Assembly (NCBI GenBank): GCA_028679075.1
Contig: JAJRCF010000002.1
Coordinates: 1 to 64,000, forward strand
Source: Methanoregula sp.
GTDB taxonomy: Archaea; Halobacteriota; Methanomicrobia; Methanomicrobiales; Methanospirillaceae
DNA: 64,000 nt
Reading direction: 5' to 3'
How positions within the stretch are numbered: the stretch's first letter is position 1; every line of letters starts with the position of its first letter. The notes under the pieces are model-generated. The model did no database searches and was not told the origin of the DNA. It worked only from the letters and a program-made list of their open reading frames with translations. A program made the translations under genes and the position numbers. Positions 9,062 through 18,265 of this stretch are shown here, in pieces.

Positions 9062-10024
9062 TCAGAGCGCCTCGGCAACCTTCACGAGTTCATCGAAATG
9101 CCGGCTCTTCTTGAAGAGCCACCACGTGAACCGTTCCACGACCGTGAAATTGAACGAACCGCCCGCAGCGCCCGGGTGCCCGCCACCTCCGAACTCGCGG
9201 GCGATGAGGTGGCTGATGGGCGGGACCGACCGGATCGAGAACTTCCCGTCCTTCCCTATAATCACCTCGATATCGGTCTTCTTCTCGTCGCGGATGAAAT
9301 GGGCGGTCTCGCTCGGGTACCCGTACATCGGGGCAAACGCGATCCGGTATCTGGTACCGGCAAAGGTCGCCTGCCGGAGACTGTGCCGCATCATCGACTC
9401 CATCTCGGCCTTGATCTCACGGTACTCCCGCTCGATCTGTTCGTCCGAGAAGATACCCTTGATAAGGCAGTCCCGGACATGGTCCCGGTTCGCTTTTCTC
9501 TGGAGCACCTGTCCCAGCACGGCCGACCGGGGGTCCTCGTGCTTCCAGAGATCGTAATCGCAGACAACGCGGGCGACTTCCGTTGCAACCGGATCGCCGG
9601 GCATGAGGTCGCGGGCAACAATGCCGGTCCCGCAGGACGAGGTGTCGATCCGGAGGAGCGGGACTGCCTTCTCGATCTTTTTTATCTCCTCCTCGCGCCA
9701 GCGGTGGTGGTCCCGCCACTCCACGACCCAGCCGTTCTTCTTTGCCTTTACCGCAATGGACTCCGCATCGTTGTGGAACCCGAGGTCCGAGATCGAGAGG
9801 AGGTCGCCCTTCCCTTCACACGCAGCGACAAGGGAGAAGAGGGACGGGAATTTTCCCACCGAGCTCCAGATCGTGAACACGCCGTCGTTCCCGAACTTCA
9901 TCCGGTGCACCGCGTCCGCTCCCACGGCATCGAGGTCGTTGTGGGTCAGGTGGACGACATGCACCGTGCGGCTCTTCACCGCGCTCGCGAGGCCGGAATC
10001 TTCGCTGCTGTTCGGGGACGCCAT
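9062..10024 (-). CDS. DHH-family phosphoesterase
   Basis: 320 aa. Motif I appears as THNDLDAVGADA (residues 27-38), Asp80 is in SISDLG, the DHH triad is at residues 105-107 (WRDHH), and the C-terminal DHHA1 motif appears as GGGGHPGAAGG near residue 285. These metal ligands are those of the DHH superfamily, which includes nano-RNases, c-di-AMP phosphodiesterases and pAp phosphatases. No CBS or membrane domain is present, so NrnA-like oligoribonucleotide or cyclic-dinucleotide hydrolysis is possible, but the substrate cannot be assigned. The gene lies upstream of, and on the same strand as, the surface protein at 7753-8982. Confidence 0.88.
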   Translation of the reverse strand: MASPNSSEDSGLASAVKSRTVHVVHLTHNDLDAVGADAVHRMKFGNDGVFTIWSSVGKFPSLFSLVAACEGKGDLLSISDLGFHNDAESIAVKAKKNGWVVEWRDHHRWREEEIKKIEKAVPLLRIDTSSCGTGIVARDLMPGDPVATEVARVVCDYDLWKHEDPRSAVLGQVLQRKANRDHVRDCLIKGIFSDEQIEREYREIKAEMESMMRHSLRQATFAGTRYRIAFAPMYGYPSETAHFIRDEKKTDIEVIIGKDGKFSIRSVPPISHLIAREFGGGGHPGAAGGSFNFTVVERFTWWLFKKSRHFDELVKVAEAL

Positions 10025-10094
10025 TGGTTAATACTCGGATTCCGGCGTATAAAAATGAACGGTCATTTTGGGAAAAACGGACCAGAGAACAGAT

Positions 10095-10103
10095 CATTTA
10101 TTA
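10095..10103 (+). promoter_or_regulatory. TATA box of tRNA-Phe
   Basis: CATTTATTA lies 28-36 bases upstream of the first tRNA base, the normal spacing for an archaeal TATA box. Confidence 0.5.
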
Positions 10104-10130
10104 GTCTACAGGGACAACAATTGTATCCCT

Positions 10131-10204
10131 GCCCTAGTAGCTCAGCCCGGGAGAGCGCCAGACTGAAGATCTGGTTGTCGCCTGTTCAAATCAGGCCTGG
10201 GGCA
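10131..10204 (+). tRNA. tRNA-Phe (anticodon GAA)
   Basis: A 74-base cloverleaf. The acceptor stem GCCCTAG pairs with CTGGGGC, with discriminator A at 10204. The anticodon stem CCAGA/TCTGG encloses the loop CTGAAGA, with GAA at 10165-10167. The T arm is GCCTG-TTCAAAT-CAGGC. CCA is not encoded, as expected for archaea. No intron. Confidence 0.95.
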
Positions 10205-10351
10205 CTTCTTTTTCCCGACCCTTGCCCGCAGGAATACCGGCTCATTGCCGGAACATACCAGAACCAACATGAACTTCTGCATCAGAACTATTCACGGGAA
10301 ATGGATAACGATACGAGCACTATTTGCAGCAGAAACTGAGGAGACGTCATA

Positions 10352-12361
10352 ATGGACTTCATGCTTGGCCTTGTCAGCATCGGGCTGATATCGATCGCCC
10401 TCCTCTATGTCGGCCTGCGGTTCAAGCTCCCGAGCATTGTCAGCTTTCTTATCATCGGCATGCTCGCCGGCCCCTATGCTCTCGGAATTATCACCGACCA
10501 GGAGCAGATCGAGACCATTGGCGAGATCGGCATTATCCTCCTGCTCTTCACCATCGGGCTTGAATTCTCGTTCGAGAAGCTCTTAAAATCGTGGCGGATC
10601 GTCATCATCGGCGGGCTCATCCAGCTCATCACGACCATCATTGCGATCACGGCCGCCACGTATCTCCTTGGCGTGCCGTTTACTGCGGCCCTTGTCTTCG
10701 GGTTCATCATCTCGCTCTCCAGCACAGCCATCGTGATGAAGATCCTGCAGGAGCGCCGGGAGGTCGATACGCTGCAGGGCCGGACGCTCTTTGGGATCCT
10801 GCTCTTCCAGGACCTGGCCATCATCCCGATCATGCTGATCCTGCCGGTCTTCGTGGGAAGCGGCGGCATGGACCTGGGTGACCTCCCCCTGGAGATGGTA
10901 AAGGTCGTCGTTATCCTGGTTCTTGTCGTCATCCTCGCCCGCTGGGTCATCCCGGGTCTCCTGTACCGGGTCGCTTCCCAGCGGAACCGCGAGCTCTTCT
11001 TTATCACCATCGCGGGGATCTGTATCATCGTTGCCTGGCTCACGAACCAGGCGGGGCTCTCCTACACGCTGGGGGCATTCGTTGCCGGCCTGATCATCGG
11101 GGAATCCGACTACAACATCGATGCACTCAGCCACATCATCCCGTTCCGCGATGTGTTCGCAAGCATCTTCTTCCTCTCCATCGGGATGCTCCTCAACACC
11201 ACGAGCATCCTCTCGGACACGTCCTTTGTTGTCCTGATCCTCATGATCGTCATCCTCATCATCGGCATCAAGATCCTGACCGGGGCGTTCGCTTCTGCCG
11301 CGCTTGGCATGCCCGCCCGTGTCAGCATCTTCACCGGTTTTGCCCTCTGCCAGGTTGGGGAGTTCTCGTTCGTGCTGGCGAAGTCCGGGCTGGATGCCAG
11401 TTTTATCCCGGAACACATCTACCAGCTCTTCCTTGCGTCGGCCATCGTCACGATGGCACTGACTCCGTTCATCATGAATGCCGCACCACGGTTCACCGAT
11501 ATTTTCTACCGGGTGGTACCCTACCGCGCCATGAAAGAGGCGCAGGTGAATGCTTCGGTCGCTGACGACGCAGAACTCAGGCGCAAAGACCACATCATCA
11601 TCACCGGGTACGGCATCACCGGAAAGAGCGTGGCCCGCGCTGCCGAGATCACCGGCATCCCTTACATGGTCATCGAGATGAACCCCGAGATCGTACGACG
11701 GGAGAAATCCGCCCGGAGGCCGTACTTCATCTTCGGCGACGCTGCCCAGGAGGAACTGCTGGAACATGCCGGGATCCATGATGCCCGGACACTGGTCGTT
11801 GTCGTCTCCGACCAGGAGGCCGTGCCCCGCATTGTCCACAAGGCACGCCAGATGGCGCCGGATATCTATATCATTGCCCGGACCCAGCATATCCGCCATG
11901 CACAATACCTGCTGGACCTTGGCGCCGATGAAGTGGTGTCGGAAGAGTTCGAGGCGGCACGCGAGATCTTTACCCGGGCCCTGAAGAAATACCGGCTGCC
12001 GGAATCCGAGATCGGAAAAATTGTCAGTAAAATCCAGAACTGGGGCTATGCCAAGTTCATCAAGAACGGTGACAACAACCCTCCAAAAATGGGGATGGAC
12101 ACGGTCCTCCTTTCCCTGCGCATTCACGTCCTTACGGTGGAACCGGGATCCTTTGCGGACGGGAATGCCATCAAAGACCTTGAACTCAGGGAACGTTACG
12201 GCGTTGCAGACTATGGCCTGCGCCGGAACAACGCGATGATGACCGTGACTGATGACAACACCTGCCTTGTGGCGGGAGATGCACTCCTGATCTTCTCAAC
12301 CGACCAGGTGGCAGAGGAAGTCCGTCACCTTTTCCGGAAAGAAGGGGCCACAGATTCGTGA
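10352..12361 (+). CDS. Kef-type cation/proton antiporter with RCK domain (CPA2 family)
   Basis: 669 aa. About 12 membrane helices occupy residues 1-385, with the CPA2 signatures TIGLEFSFEKL, SLSSTAIVMKIL and QVGEFSFVL. A cytoplasmic TrkA-N/RCK domain follows at roughly 405-525, with the Rossmann start IIITGYGITGKSVA. A TrkA-C domain comes near 575-660. Proteins of this type exchange K+ or Na+ for H+ across the membrane, gated by a nucleotide bound to the RCK domain. The ATG at 10352 follows GAGGAGA. It stands alone between tRNA-Phe and a small gene. Confidence 0.93.
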   Translation: MDFMLGLVSIGLISIALLYVGLRFKLPSIVSFLIIGMLAGPYALGIITDQEQIETIGEIGIILLLFTIGLEFSFEKLLKSWRIVIIGGLIQLITTIIAITAATYLLGVPFTAALVFGFIISLSSTAIVMKILQERREVDTLQGRTLFGILLFQDLAIIPIMLILPVFVGSGGMDLGDLPLEMVKVVVILVLVVILARWVIPGLLYRVASQRNRELFFITIAGICIIVAWLTNQAGLSYTLGAFVAGLIIGESDYNIDALSHIIPFRDVFASIFFLSIGMLLNTTSILSDTSFVVLILMIVILIIGIKILTGAFASAALGMPARVSIFTGFALCQVGEFSFVLAKSGLDASFIPEHIYQLFLASAIVTMALTPFIMNAAPRFTDIFYRVVPYRAMKEAQVNASVADDAELRRKDHIIITGYGITGKSVARAAEITGIPYMVIEMNPEIVRREKSARRPYFIFGDAAQEELLEHAGIHDARTLVVVVSDQEAVPRIVHKARQMAPDIYIIARTQHIRHAQYLLDLGADEVVSEEFEAAREIFTRALKKYRLPESEIGKIVSKIQNWGYAKFIKNGDNNPPKMGMDTVLLSLRIHVLTVEPGSFADGNAIKDLELRERYGVADYGLRRNNAMMTVTDDNTCLVAGDALLIFSTDQVAEEVRHLFRKEGATDS

Positions 12362-12452
12362 TCCGTGCACGGACGGGCTTACGGGGGCCATTCGACCAAA
12401 AGTCTTTTTTTATGTCAGATCGCATGGTTTGTGAGGATTTGCAGCGATTATC

Positions 12453-12632
12453 ATGACACTGCTCGACGATCTGGGAACAGAGATGAAGAAGGTAGAAGCG
12501 AAGATCCACAAGGCCGAACTGGACAAACAGCTCAGTGACCTTGGCCAGGGGATCAACAAAGTCGGCCACGAGATCTCTAAAGAGATCATGGATGCACCGG
12601 ACACCACGCCGGCAGAAAATACCGTGCCATAA
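12453..12632 (+). CDS. Small charged helical protein, unknown function
   Basis: 59 aa, ATG at 12453 to TAA at 12632. The sequence is almost wholly amphipathic helix, with repeated K/E heptad-like spacing (TEMKKVEAKIHK, LDKQLSDLGQGI, GHEISKEIM) and a short Pro/Thr tail. There is no signal peptide and no cysteine. In style it resembles the C-terminal helix of the 101-residue protein encoded at 22700-23005, but I see no firm homology. It lies 91 bases after the antiporter. No close Shine-Dalgarno is visible, only GAGG further upstream. Confidence 0.55.
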   Translation: MTLLDDLGTEMKKVEAKIHKAELDKQLSDLGQGINKVGHEISKEIMDAPDTTPAENTVP

Positions 12633-12827
12633 CCGCGACACGTGGCAGGAACAGCAGCTCCCGGTCGGGAGTCCTGCATGATCACTTTTTAAAAAAAAAT
12701 TTTAGATATGAACCGGTCCGCCCGAAGGGGCAGGGAAACCGGGACACCGGATTCACACACCTTCAGAAAAACGATAGGGAATAACGTTAAGAAAATATTT
12801 TCGTTTTTTTTTGTTTTTCCTGATCTC

Positions 12828-13196
12828 TTATTTCCCGAGGAACCGCTCGATGCCGGCCTTGAGTTCCGGTATCGATACGGGCTTCTGGAGCACGCCAAGG
12901 TTGGGATCTTTCATGACCGCGATCTTCTCCTGGACCGAGGGAGAGGCCGTGAACAGGATCACCGGTAGATCCTTGTTGCCATATTCCGTCCGGAGCTTTT
13001 CCAAAAACTCCCAGCCATTCATCGGCGTCATCATGATGTCCAGCAGGATGAGGGCCGGGGGATCGCTCTTCACGCGTTCGAGCGCGTCCAGCACATCCGG
13101 GACAAGGACCGGCTCGTATCCGATCCTGCGGAGGATGATGTCCATCATGTCGAGGATCGGCTGGTCATCTTCAACAAGCATGATCTTACGCGTCAT
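12828..13196 (-). CDS. Stand-alone response regulator receiver domain
   Basis: 122 aa CheY-like receiver. The acidic pocket Asp10/Asp11 is in VEDDQ, the phospho-acceptor is Asp53 in LLDIMM, Thr83 is in LFTAS and Lys105 in QKP. No output domain follows, so it probably acts by protein contacts or in a phosphorelay. It begins 11 bases inside the end of the histidine kinase gene, so the two are translationally coupled and the kinase is its likely phosphodonor. Confidence 0.93.
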   Translation of the reverse strand: MTRKIMLVEDDQPILDMMDIILRRIGYEPVLVPDVLDALERVKSDPPALILLDIMMTPMNGWEFLEKLRTEYGNKDLPVILFTASPSVQEKIAVMKDPNLGVLQKPVSIPELKAGIERFLGK

Positions 13197-14997
13197 GGTG
13201 CACTTCCTGATCCCGGGGTATATGGATGGTAAACGTACTGCCGGCGTTCACGACACTCTCCACCGTGATGTCCCCGCCATGCATCTGGACCAGCTTCTTC
13301 ACAATCGAGAGCGACAGGCCGAGGCGCTCGTATTTCCGGGACAGGACCGTGCCATCGACCAGCTGGAACGGTTCAAATATCGAGGTGAACTGGTCCTGCG
13401 GTATGCCGACACCATTGTCCCGGATCGCGATGTGGTGCTGCTTGTCCTCGATCCCCGAACGGTAGAAGATCCCGATCTTCCGCGGGGACTTGGAGTAATT
13501 CACCGCATTGGTCAGGAGGGCTTCAAGGATACTGTACAGCCGGTCCATGTCTGCGGTGATCATGACTGAGTCTTCGATCGCAACGGTCAGCTCCGCTTTG
13601 GTCGCATACCCGCCTTCGTCAAGGACCCGCTTGACAAGGGGTGCAAGAGGGAACTCCGAGCAACTCAGATGGAACTTCCCGCTCTCGAGGATCGAGAGGT
13701 CCAGCATCTGGTTGATGATCTGCCGTTCGCGGTCAACACTCACCAGGCACCGTTCAAGGATCTTTTTCGCATCGTCTTTGATCCCATAACTCTCCGGATC
13801 GGAGATCAGGAGGTTGAGGTACCCGAGGATCGGCTGGAGCGGGGTACGCAGCTCGTGGGCCACCGTGACAATAATCCCCCGGCGGTGCTCGTTGTCCCGG
13901 TGGATCCTCTCTTCGAGCCGCTGCCGTTCCGATATGTCGACAAGGTTGATGAGAGTCGCGGGATTGTCAAGGTGGCGGATCGGGGTCGTGAAGATCCCCC
14001 CGCCCCGCAGTTCACCGTCTTTCGTGATGAACCTGAACTCTTTTGCGAGCGGGGAGGGAAGTTTCTGGCCCCACTGTGAAGAAAACTCTGCAAATGATTC
14101 CGCGTCCCGGGGATCGATGAACGTGCCAAGGTCCTTACCCGTGATCTCTGCCGCAGTGTACCCCAGGAATGCGGAGAAGGACGGGTTTGCGAACCGGATA
14201 TAACCGTTCTGGACAATGAGGATCGATGTCGGCGAGCTCTCGGTCAGCTGCCGGTATTTCATCATGTTGTCGTTGTTCAGTTTCTCCGCAAGCTTGCGGG
14301 TATTGATGTTCATCACCGAGCAGCTGACCGTTTTGTCATCGATGTGGTCCCAAGAGAGGTTCACCCAGCAGGAAGCCCCGTCTTTTGTTGCAAACCGTGT
14401 CTCGAAATTTTCAGTGGTCTTCTGTTTGCCAATCCGTTCAAGGAACCGGCTCTTCTCCCGGGGAGTGAGGAGCACATCGAGAACGGTTTTCTTCGTGATC
14501 TCCTCGGGAGAATAATTCAGCATGTGGGCAAACTTCTCATTCGTCTGGTTTATGGAGAAGGTCGCAGCATCGAAGAGCAGGATGCCGAGCTGTGAGTGTT
14601 CGAAGACCGTCCGGTACCGGGCTTCCCCCGCCCGGATCTGCTCGATAAAATAGGTGATGATCGAGGCGATGAGGACAAAGAGGATCGCCTCGGCAGAGAT
14701 ACTCACCAGTGCCAGGGGCTCGGGAAAACTGTAGTAATACCCGATCGCCTGGAAGACGACTGCACAGATCCCGGCAACATAGAGGCCGCGTTTTTGGAAA
14801 AAATAGACGGCATAGATGATCGGGATGAAGAAGAGCGGGGTCGTGATCATGAAAAACGGGAGGGAAAACGACAACCAGGTGATCAGGATACACGACACGG
14901 TCAGTGAGAAGATGACAAAGATCCGGACGAGGTCTGTCTCGGTAAGGGTATGCCGGAGGATCCGGACCACTTTTTCTCCCATGGCTTCACTCGCCAT
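13186..14997 (-). CDS. Membrane histidine kinase with two PAS domains
   Basis: 603 aa. Four to five membrane helices lie in about residues 22-120, so sensing may be in or near the membrane. Two PAS domains follow at about 125-240 and 247-360. The HisKA dimerisation helix has the phospho-acceptor His381 in AHELRTPL. The ATPase domain carries NAVNYSK and DNGVGIPQDQF, with a final G-box-like region near VKKLVQMHGG. It is transcribed before the receiver gene and overlaps it. The signal is unknown. An alternative start is the Met at residue 6. Confidence 0.93.
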   Translation of the reverse strand: MASEAMGEKVVRILRHTLTETDLVRIFVIFSLTVSCILITWLSFSLPFFMITTPLFFIPIIYAVYFFQKRGLYVAGICAVVFQAIGYYYSFPEPLALVSISAEAILFVLIASIITYFIEQIRAGEARYRTVFEHSQLGILLFDAATFSINQTNEKFAHMLNYSPEEITKKTVLDVLLTPREKSRFLERIGKQKTTENFETRFATKDGASCWVNLSWDHIDDKTVSCSVMNINTRKLAEKLNNDNMMKYRQLTESSPTSILIVQNGYIRFANPSFSAFLGYTAAEITGKDLGTFIDPRDAESFAEFSSQWGQKLPSPLAKEFRFITKDGELRGGGIFTTPIRHLDNPATLINLVDISERQRLEERIHRDNEHRRGIIVTVAHELRTPLQPILGYLNLLISDPESYGIKDDAKKILERCLVSVDRERQIINQMLDLSILESGKFHLSCSEFPLAPLVKRVLDEGGYATKAELTVAIEDSVMITADMDRLYSILEALLTNAVNYSKSPRKIGIFYRSGIEDKQHHIAIRDNGVGIPQDQFTSIFEPFQLVDGTVLSRKYERLGLSLSIVKKLVQMHGGDITVESVVNAGSTFTIHIPRDQEVHHDA

Positions 14998-15178
14998 TTG
15001 ATTTTCTTTTTATTTGAAGATCACGGTAAGGATCCGAAAAATATGACCGGGACCGCGTTTATATTACCAGAGTATTACGGTTTGCAGGGAAAATGCAGGG
15101 ACGTGACCCGCGGGAAAAAATCGCGGGAAATAAAAACCGGTGGTTTGATATAACCGGGAACGCAACCATCGATGGAAG

Positions 15179-15862
15179 ATGCGACCTCACGTGATTGTCA
15201 ATACGGCGATGAGTGCGGACGGCAAGCTCTCCACCCGGGAGCGACGGCAGGTGAAGATCTCCGGGGTCCAGGACTTTAACCGCGTTGACCGGCTCAAGGC
15301 CGGCAGCGATGCCGTGATGGTCGGGATCGGGACGGTCCTTGCCGATGACCCGTCACTGACCGTGAAGGCGGAAGAGTGCCGGAATAACCGGATCAAGCGG
15401 GGCGTTGACGAGCACCCGGTCCGTATCGTTGTCGACAGCCACGCCCGTACCCCCCCGGATGCGAAGGTGCTCCACAAGGGGCCGGGGAAGCGGATCATTG
15501 CGGTATCGGAACAGGCCGATGAGAAGAAGGTTGCCCGGCTCAGGACCCTTGCCACGATCATCATTGCCGGGGACGACCGGGTCGACCTTGTGCAGCTCAT
15601 GGATGCGCTGGGCACGCTGGGTATCAGGAGGGTCATGGTGGAAGGCGGCGGGACCCTGATCGCCGGTCTGATCGAAGACGACCTGGTAGACGAGATCTAT
15701 ACGTTTGTCGGCAACATCGTCATCGGCGGAAAGGATGCACCGACCCTTGCCGATGGAGAAGGATTTGTCAAGGAAGCCGAGTTCCGCCGGCTCATACTCC
15801 TTGAATGCCGTAAGATCGAGCAGGGTGTCCTCCTCCACTGGAACGTGGAACATAAATCGTAA
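15179..15862 (+). CDS. 2,5-diamino-6-(ribosylamino)-4(3H)-pyrimidinone 5'-phosphate reductase (archaeal riboflavin pathway)
   Basis: 227 aa, RibD C-terminal-like reductase without the deaminase domain, the length expected of the archaeal enzyme (MJ0671 type). In the archaeal riboflavin/F420 route it reduces the ribose ring of the pyrimidine intermediate with NAD(P)H before deamination. Visible motifs are NTAMSADGKL near the start, VGIGTVLADDPSLTV around residue 50 and VEGGGTLIAGLIEDDLVDE near 150. A TATA-like TTTGATATAACC about 30 bases upstream suggests a nearly leaderless message. It is divergent from the kinase operon. Confidence 0.9.
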   Translation: MRPHVIVNTAMSADGKLSTRERRQVKISGVQDFNRVDRLKAGSDAVMVGIGTVLADDPSLTVKAEECRNNRIKRGVDEHPVRIVVDSHARTPPDAKVLHKGPGKRIIAVSEQADEKKVARLRTLATIIIAGDDRVDLVQLMDALGTLGIRRVMVEGGGTLIAGLIEDDLVDEIYTFVGNIVIGGKDAPTLADGEGFVKEAEFRRLILLECRKIEQGVLLHWNVEHKS

Positions 15863-16120
15863 CCGTTTTTTATTCCCGGTAAAAACCCTGGAAATATTTT
15901 TTTCACACTCCCATGATGTGAAGCCACAATATCGCAATTGGGACAGGGAGGCATCAGTCCAATCATCAACTCTTTACATTCCTCATATTGAATCCCAATC
16001 CTCATCACCCGGCAATGAGAGAGATCCAGTACGTACATCCCCATCATCGTACTTGCCGCCGTCTTCCTCCTCATCGCGGTCCGCCAGGTCGGCAGGTTCA
16101 ATCTTAAGATCTGGCAGATC

Positions 16121-17266
16121 ATGCTGGGCGGAGCGGTAGCGGTTCTCATCACCGGCCAGATCACACCCATCGATGCAGCCCGGGCGATCGATATCAACGT
16201 GATGCTTTTCCTCTTCGGCATGTTCGTTGTCGGCGAGGCGCTTGTTGCGAGCGGGTACCTCTCCAGCATCGCCCACCGCTTCTTTGCGCGGGCAAAGAAT
16301 CCCGACCAGGTCGTCCTCTTCATCCTCTTTGGCATGGGCATCCTCTCGGCCCTGCTGATGAACGATACTCTTGCGGTGATCGGCACGCCGCTCGTGCTCG
16401 GCCTTGCCGCAGGCCGGAAGATGTCGCCAAAACTTCTGCTCCTCACGCTCGCGATCGCGATTACCACGGGGAGCGTGATGAGCCCGATCGGCAACCCGCA
16501 GAACCTTCTCGTTGCGATCAACTCCGGCATGGCCTCGCCGTTTGTCACGTTCGCGGTCTACCTGGCTGTGCCGACCCTCCTGTGTCTTGGCGTTGCGTGG
16601 GCCGTGCTGCGCTGGTTTTACAAGGACGAGTTTTTGTACCGCGAGCCTGAAGACGAGCCCGCTCCTCCTTGCGACTCTCATCTGACTCTCCTTGCAAAAA
16701 TTTCCCTTGCGATCATCCTGCTGCTTGCGGCCGTCAACATCATCGCATCGCTCTTCACCGGCTCCATGCTCGTGACCCTGCCGCTGATCGCGGTCGGCGC
16801 CGCACTCCCCATCCTACTCTTCTCGAAAAAACGTTTCGCAATTCTCAGGACCATCGACTGGTGCACGCTCGTCTTCTTTGCCGCGATGTTCGTGCTGATG
16901 GAGAGCGTCTGGCAGACCGGGTTCTTCCAGTCATTGATCAGCGGGGAGATGCTCTCATCGGTGCCGCTGTTACTTGGCACGAGTATTGTGCTCAGCCAGT
17001 TCATCTCCAATGTCCCGTTCGTTGCGCTCTTCCAGCCGCTCGTGATGGAGGCCGGCTCCGGCACCGCACAACTGATGGCGCTCGCGGCCGGCAGCACGAT
17101 TGCCGGCAACCTCACGATCCTTGGTGCGGCGAGCAACGTGATCATTATCCAGAACGCGGAGAAGCAGGGAGCGACGCTGACTTTTTTTGAATTCATGAAG
17201 GTCGGGCTGCCGCTGACCGTACTGCAGGTGCTGGTGTACTGGGGATGGCTGGCGGTGGTGGGGTAA
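16121..17266 (+). CDS. ArsB/NhaD-type (SLC13-like) permease, 5' end frameshifted
   Basis: 381 aa in the open frame, about ten membrane helices. Signatures of the ion transporter superfamily are MLFLFGMFVVGEAL, MNDTLAVIGTPLVL, GSVMSPIGNPQN and SNVPFVALFQPL. The family exports Na+, arsenite or dicarboxylates; the substrate is not decidable here. The frame reads protein-like upstream of the ATG (IPIIVLAAVFLLIAV, a first helix) but has no start codon before an in-frame TGA at 16016. An ATG at 16015 in the neighbouring frame gives MREIQYV and would join this frame if one base near 16035 were absent. The gene is therefore either truncated, restarted at 16121, or affected by a sequencing error. Confidence 0.8.
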   Translation: MLGGAVAVLITGQITPIDAARAIDINVMLFLFGMFVVGEALVASGYLSSIAHRFFARAKNPDQVVLFILFGMGILSALLMNDTLAVIGTPLVLGLAAGRKMSPKLLLLTLAIAITTGSVMSPIGNPQNLLVAINSGMASPFVTFAVYLAVPTLLCLGVAWAVLRWFYKDEFLYREPEDEPAPPCDSHLTLLAKISLAIILLLAAVNIIASLFTGSMLVTLPLIAVGAALPILLFSKKRFAILRTIDWCTLVFFAAMFVLMESVWQTGFFQSLISGEMLSSVPLLLGTSIVLSQFISNVPFVALFQPLVMEAGSGTAQLMALAAGSTIAGNLTILGAASNVIIIQNAEKQGATLTFFEFMKVGLPLTVLQVLVYWGWLAVVG

Positions 17267-17380
17267 GCAGAACGGTAACGTTGTTGTGGGGGGCTCAAGA
17301 GAACAATCCCCATATAGAACACCGGCATCGTCAATGGATTAATAACGAGAACAGACCAACCACTCACATACAGGAACACT

Positions 17381-17665
17381 ATGGATGTACTCTCGCTCCT
17401 CCGCGAGCATGAACCGGAACTGAAGGAACAGTTTGGTGTAGCGAAGATTGGTATTTTAGGCTCATTCGCACGCGGAGAGGCACGTCCTGATAGTGATGTT
17501 GACGTTCTCGTTACGTTCCAGGACGGAAAAAAGACCTTCGACAATTTTATGGGAACCAGATTTTATCTTGAAGATCTTTTCCGGAGAAAGGTTGATCTGG
17601 TGACGGACGCGGCGCTCAAACCGCTCATCCGCGATCCCATCATGCAGGAAGTCATCTATGCCTAG
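17381..17665 (+). CDS. mntA: MntA-type minimal nucleotidyltransferase antitoxin
   Basis: 94 aa. The nucleotidyltransferase signature GSFARGEARPDSDVDVLV is at residues 27-44, with Asp39 and Asp41 as metal ligands. In the HepT/MntA system the antitoxin transfers AMP from ATP to a tyrosine of the HepT toxin and so silences it. The stop lies 8 bases inside the hepT gene, the usual arrangement. It follows the frameshifted permease and precedes RsgA, in an accessory-looking part of the window. Confidence 0.9.
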   Translation: MDVLSLLREHEPELKEQFGVAKIGILGSFARGEARPDSDVDVLVTFQDGKKTFDNFMGTRFYLEDLFRRKVDLVTDAALKPLIRDPIMQEVIYA

Positions 17666-18011
17666 ATCCCAGCTGCTCTATCTTACCGATATTTCGGAAG
17701 CGGCTGCAAATATCCGATCCTATGTCGGCGCTATGACATTCGAAGAGTTCAGGAATGATCGGATGCGGGTCGATGCTGTTGTACGCAATTTTGAGATTAT
17801 CGGTGAAGCCGTCAAAAACCTGAGCGGGGACCTGAAGGCCCGGTTCCCGGGAACCGACTGGAAATCGGTTGCCGGATTCCGCGACATGCTCATCCACGGG
17901 TATTTCGGTATTGACCTTGAGATCCTCTGGGATATTATTAGTAACAAGATCCCGCTCCTTCAGGATGAAATCACCGCCATTATCGCATACGAGAAAGGGA
18001 CCGGGAAATAA
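17658..18011 (+). CDS. hepT: HepT-type (HEPN) RNase toxin
   Basis: 117 aa, DUF86/HEPN fold. The catalytic R-X4-H-X-Y motif appears as RDMLIHGY: Arg75, His80, Tyr82, where the Tyr is the site that MntA AMPylates in characterised pairs. The second helix pattern FEIIGEAVKNLS is typical. HEPN dimers cleave RNA. All key residues are present, so the toxin looks active. It overlaps mntA by 8 bases. Confidence 0.9.
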   Translation: MPRSQLLYLTDISEAAANIRSYVGAMTFEEFRNDRMRVDAVVRNFEIIGEAVKNLSGDLKARFPGTDWKSVAGFRDMLIHGYFGIDLEILWDIISNKIPLLQDEITAIIAYEKGTGK

Positions 18012-18265
18012 TTTTTATTTCGATCTTTTTTTCCGGATATCCAAGAGGACCGACAGATTTTCCCCGTCCCATTCATTACTGACGCATGGCGCTCGCGGCC
18101 CCCGACTGATTTCCCGGGGAAATTGCATCCCGGTCGCGGTATTTTCCCCACAGGACTTTGTCAATACAATTGAAAAAGAAGTGTGCAACGGGGCATGAGA
18201 GAGTGACCACAAAGCACTTGGTCAGCAAAAAATCACCTTTCATCACAAAAGTTCAGGTTTTTTTT

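Noticed and set aside
10583-12127. A 514-codon minus-strand open frame opposite the Kef-type antiporter
   Set aside because: Low-complexity Asp/Glu/His-rich translation and complete overlap with a well-supported membrane transporter.
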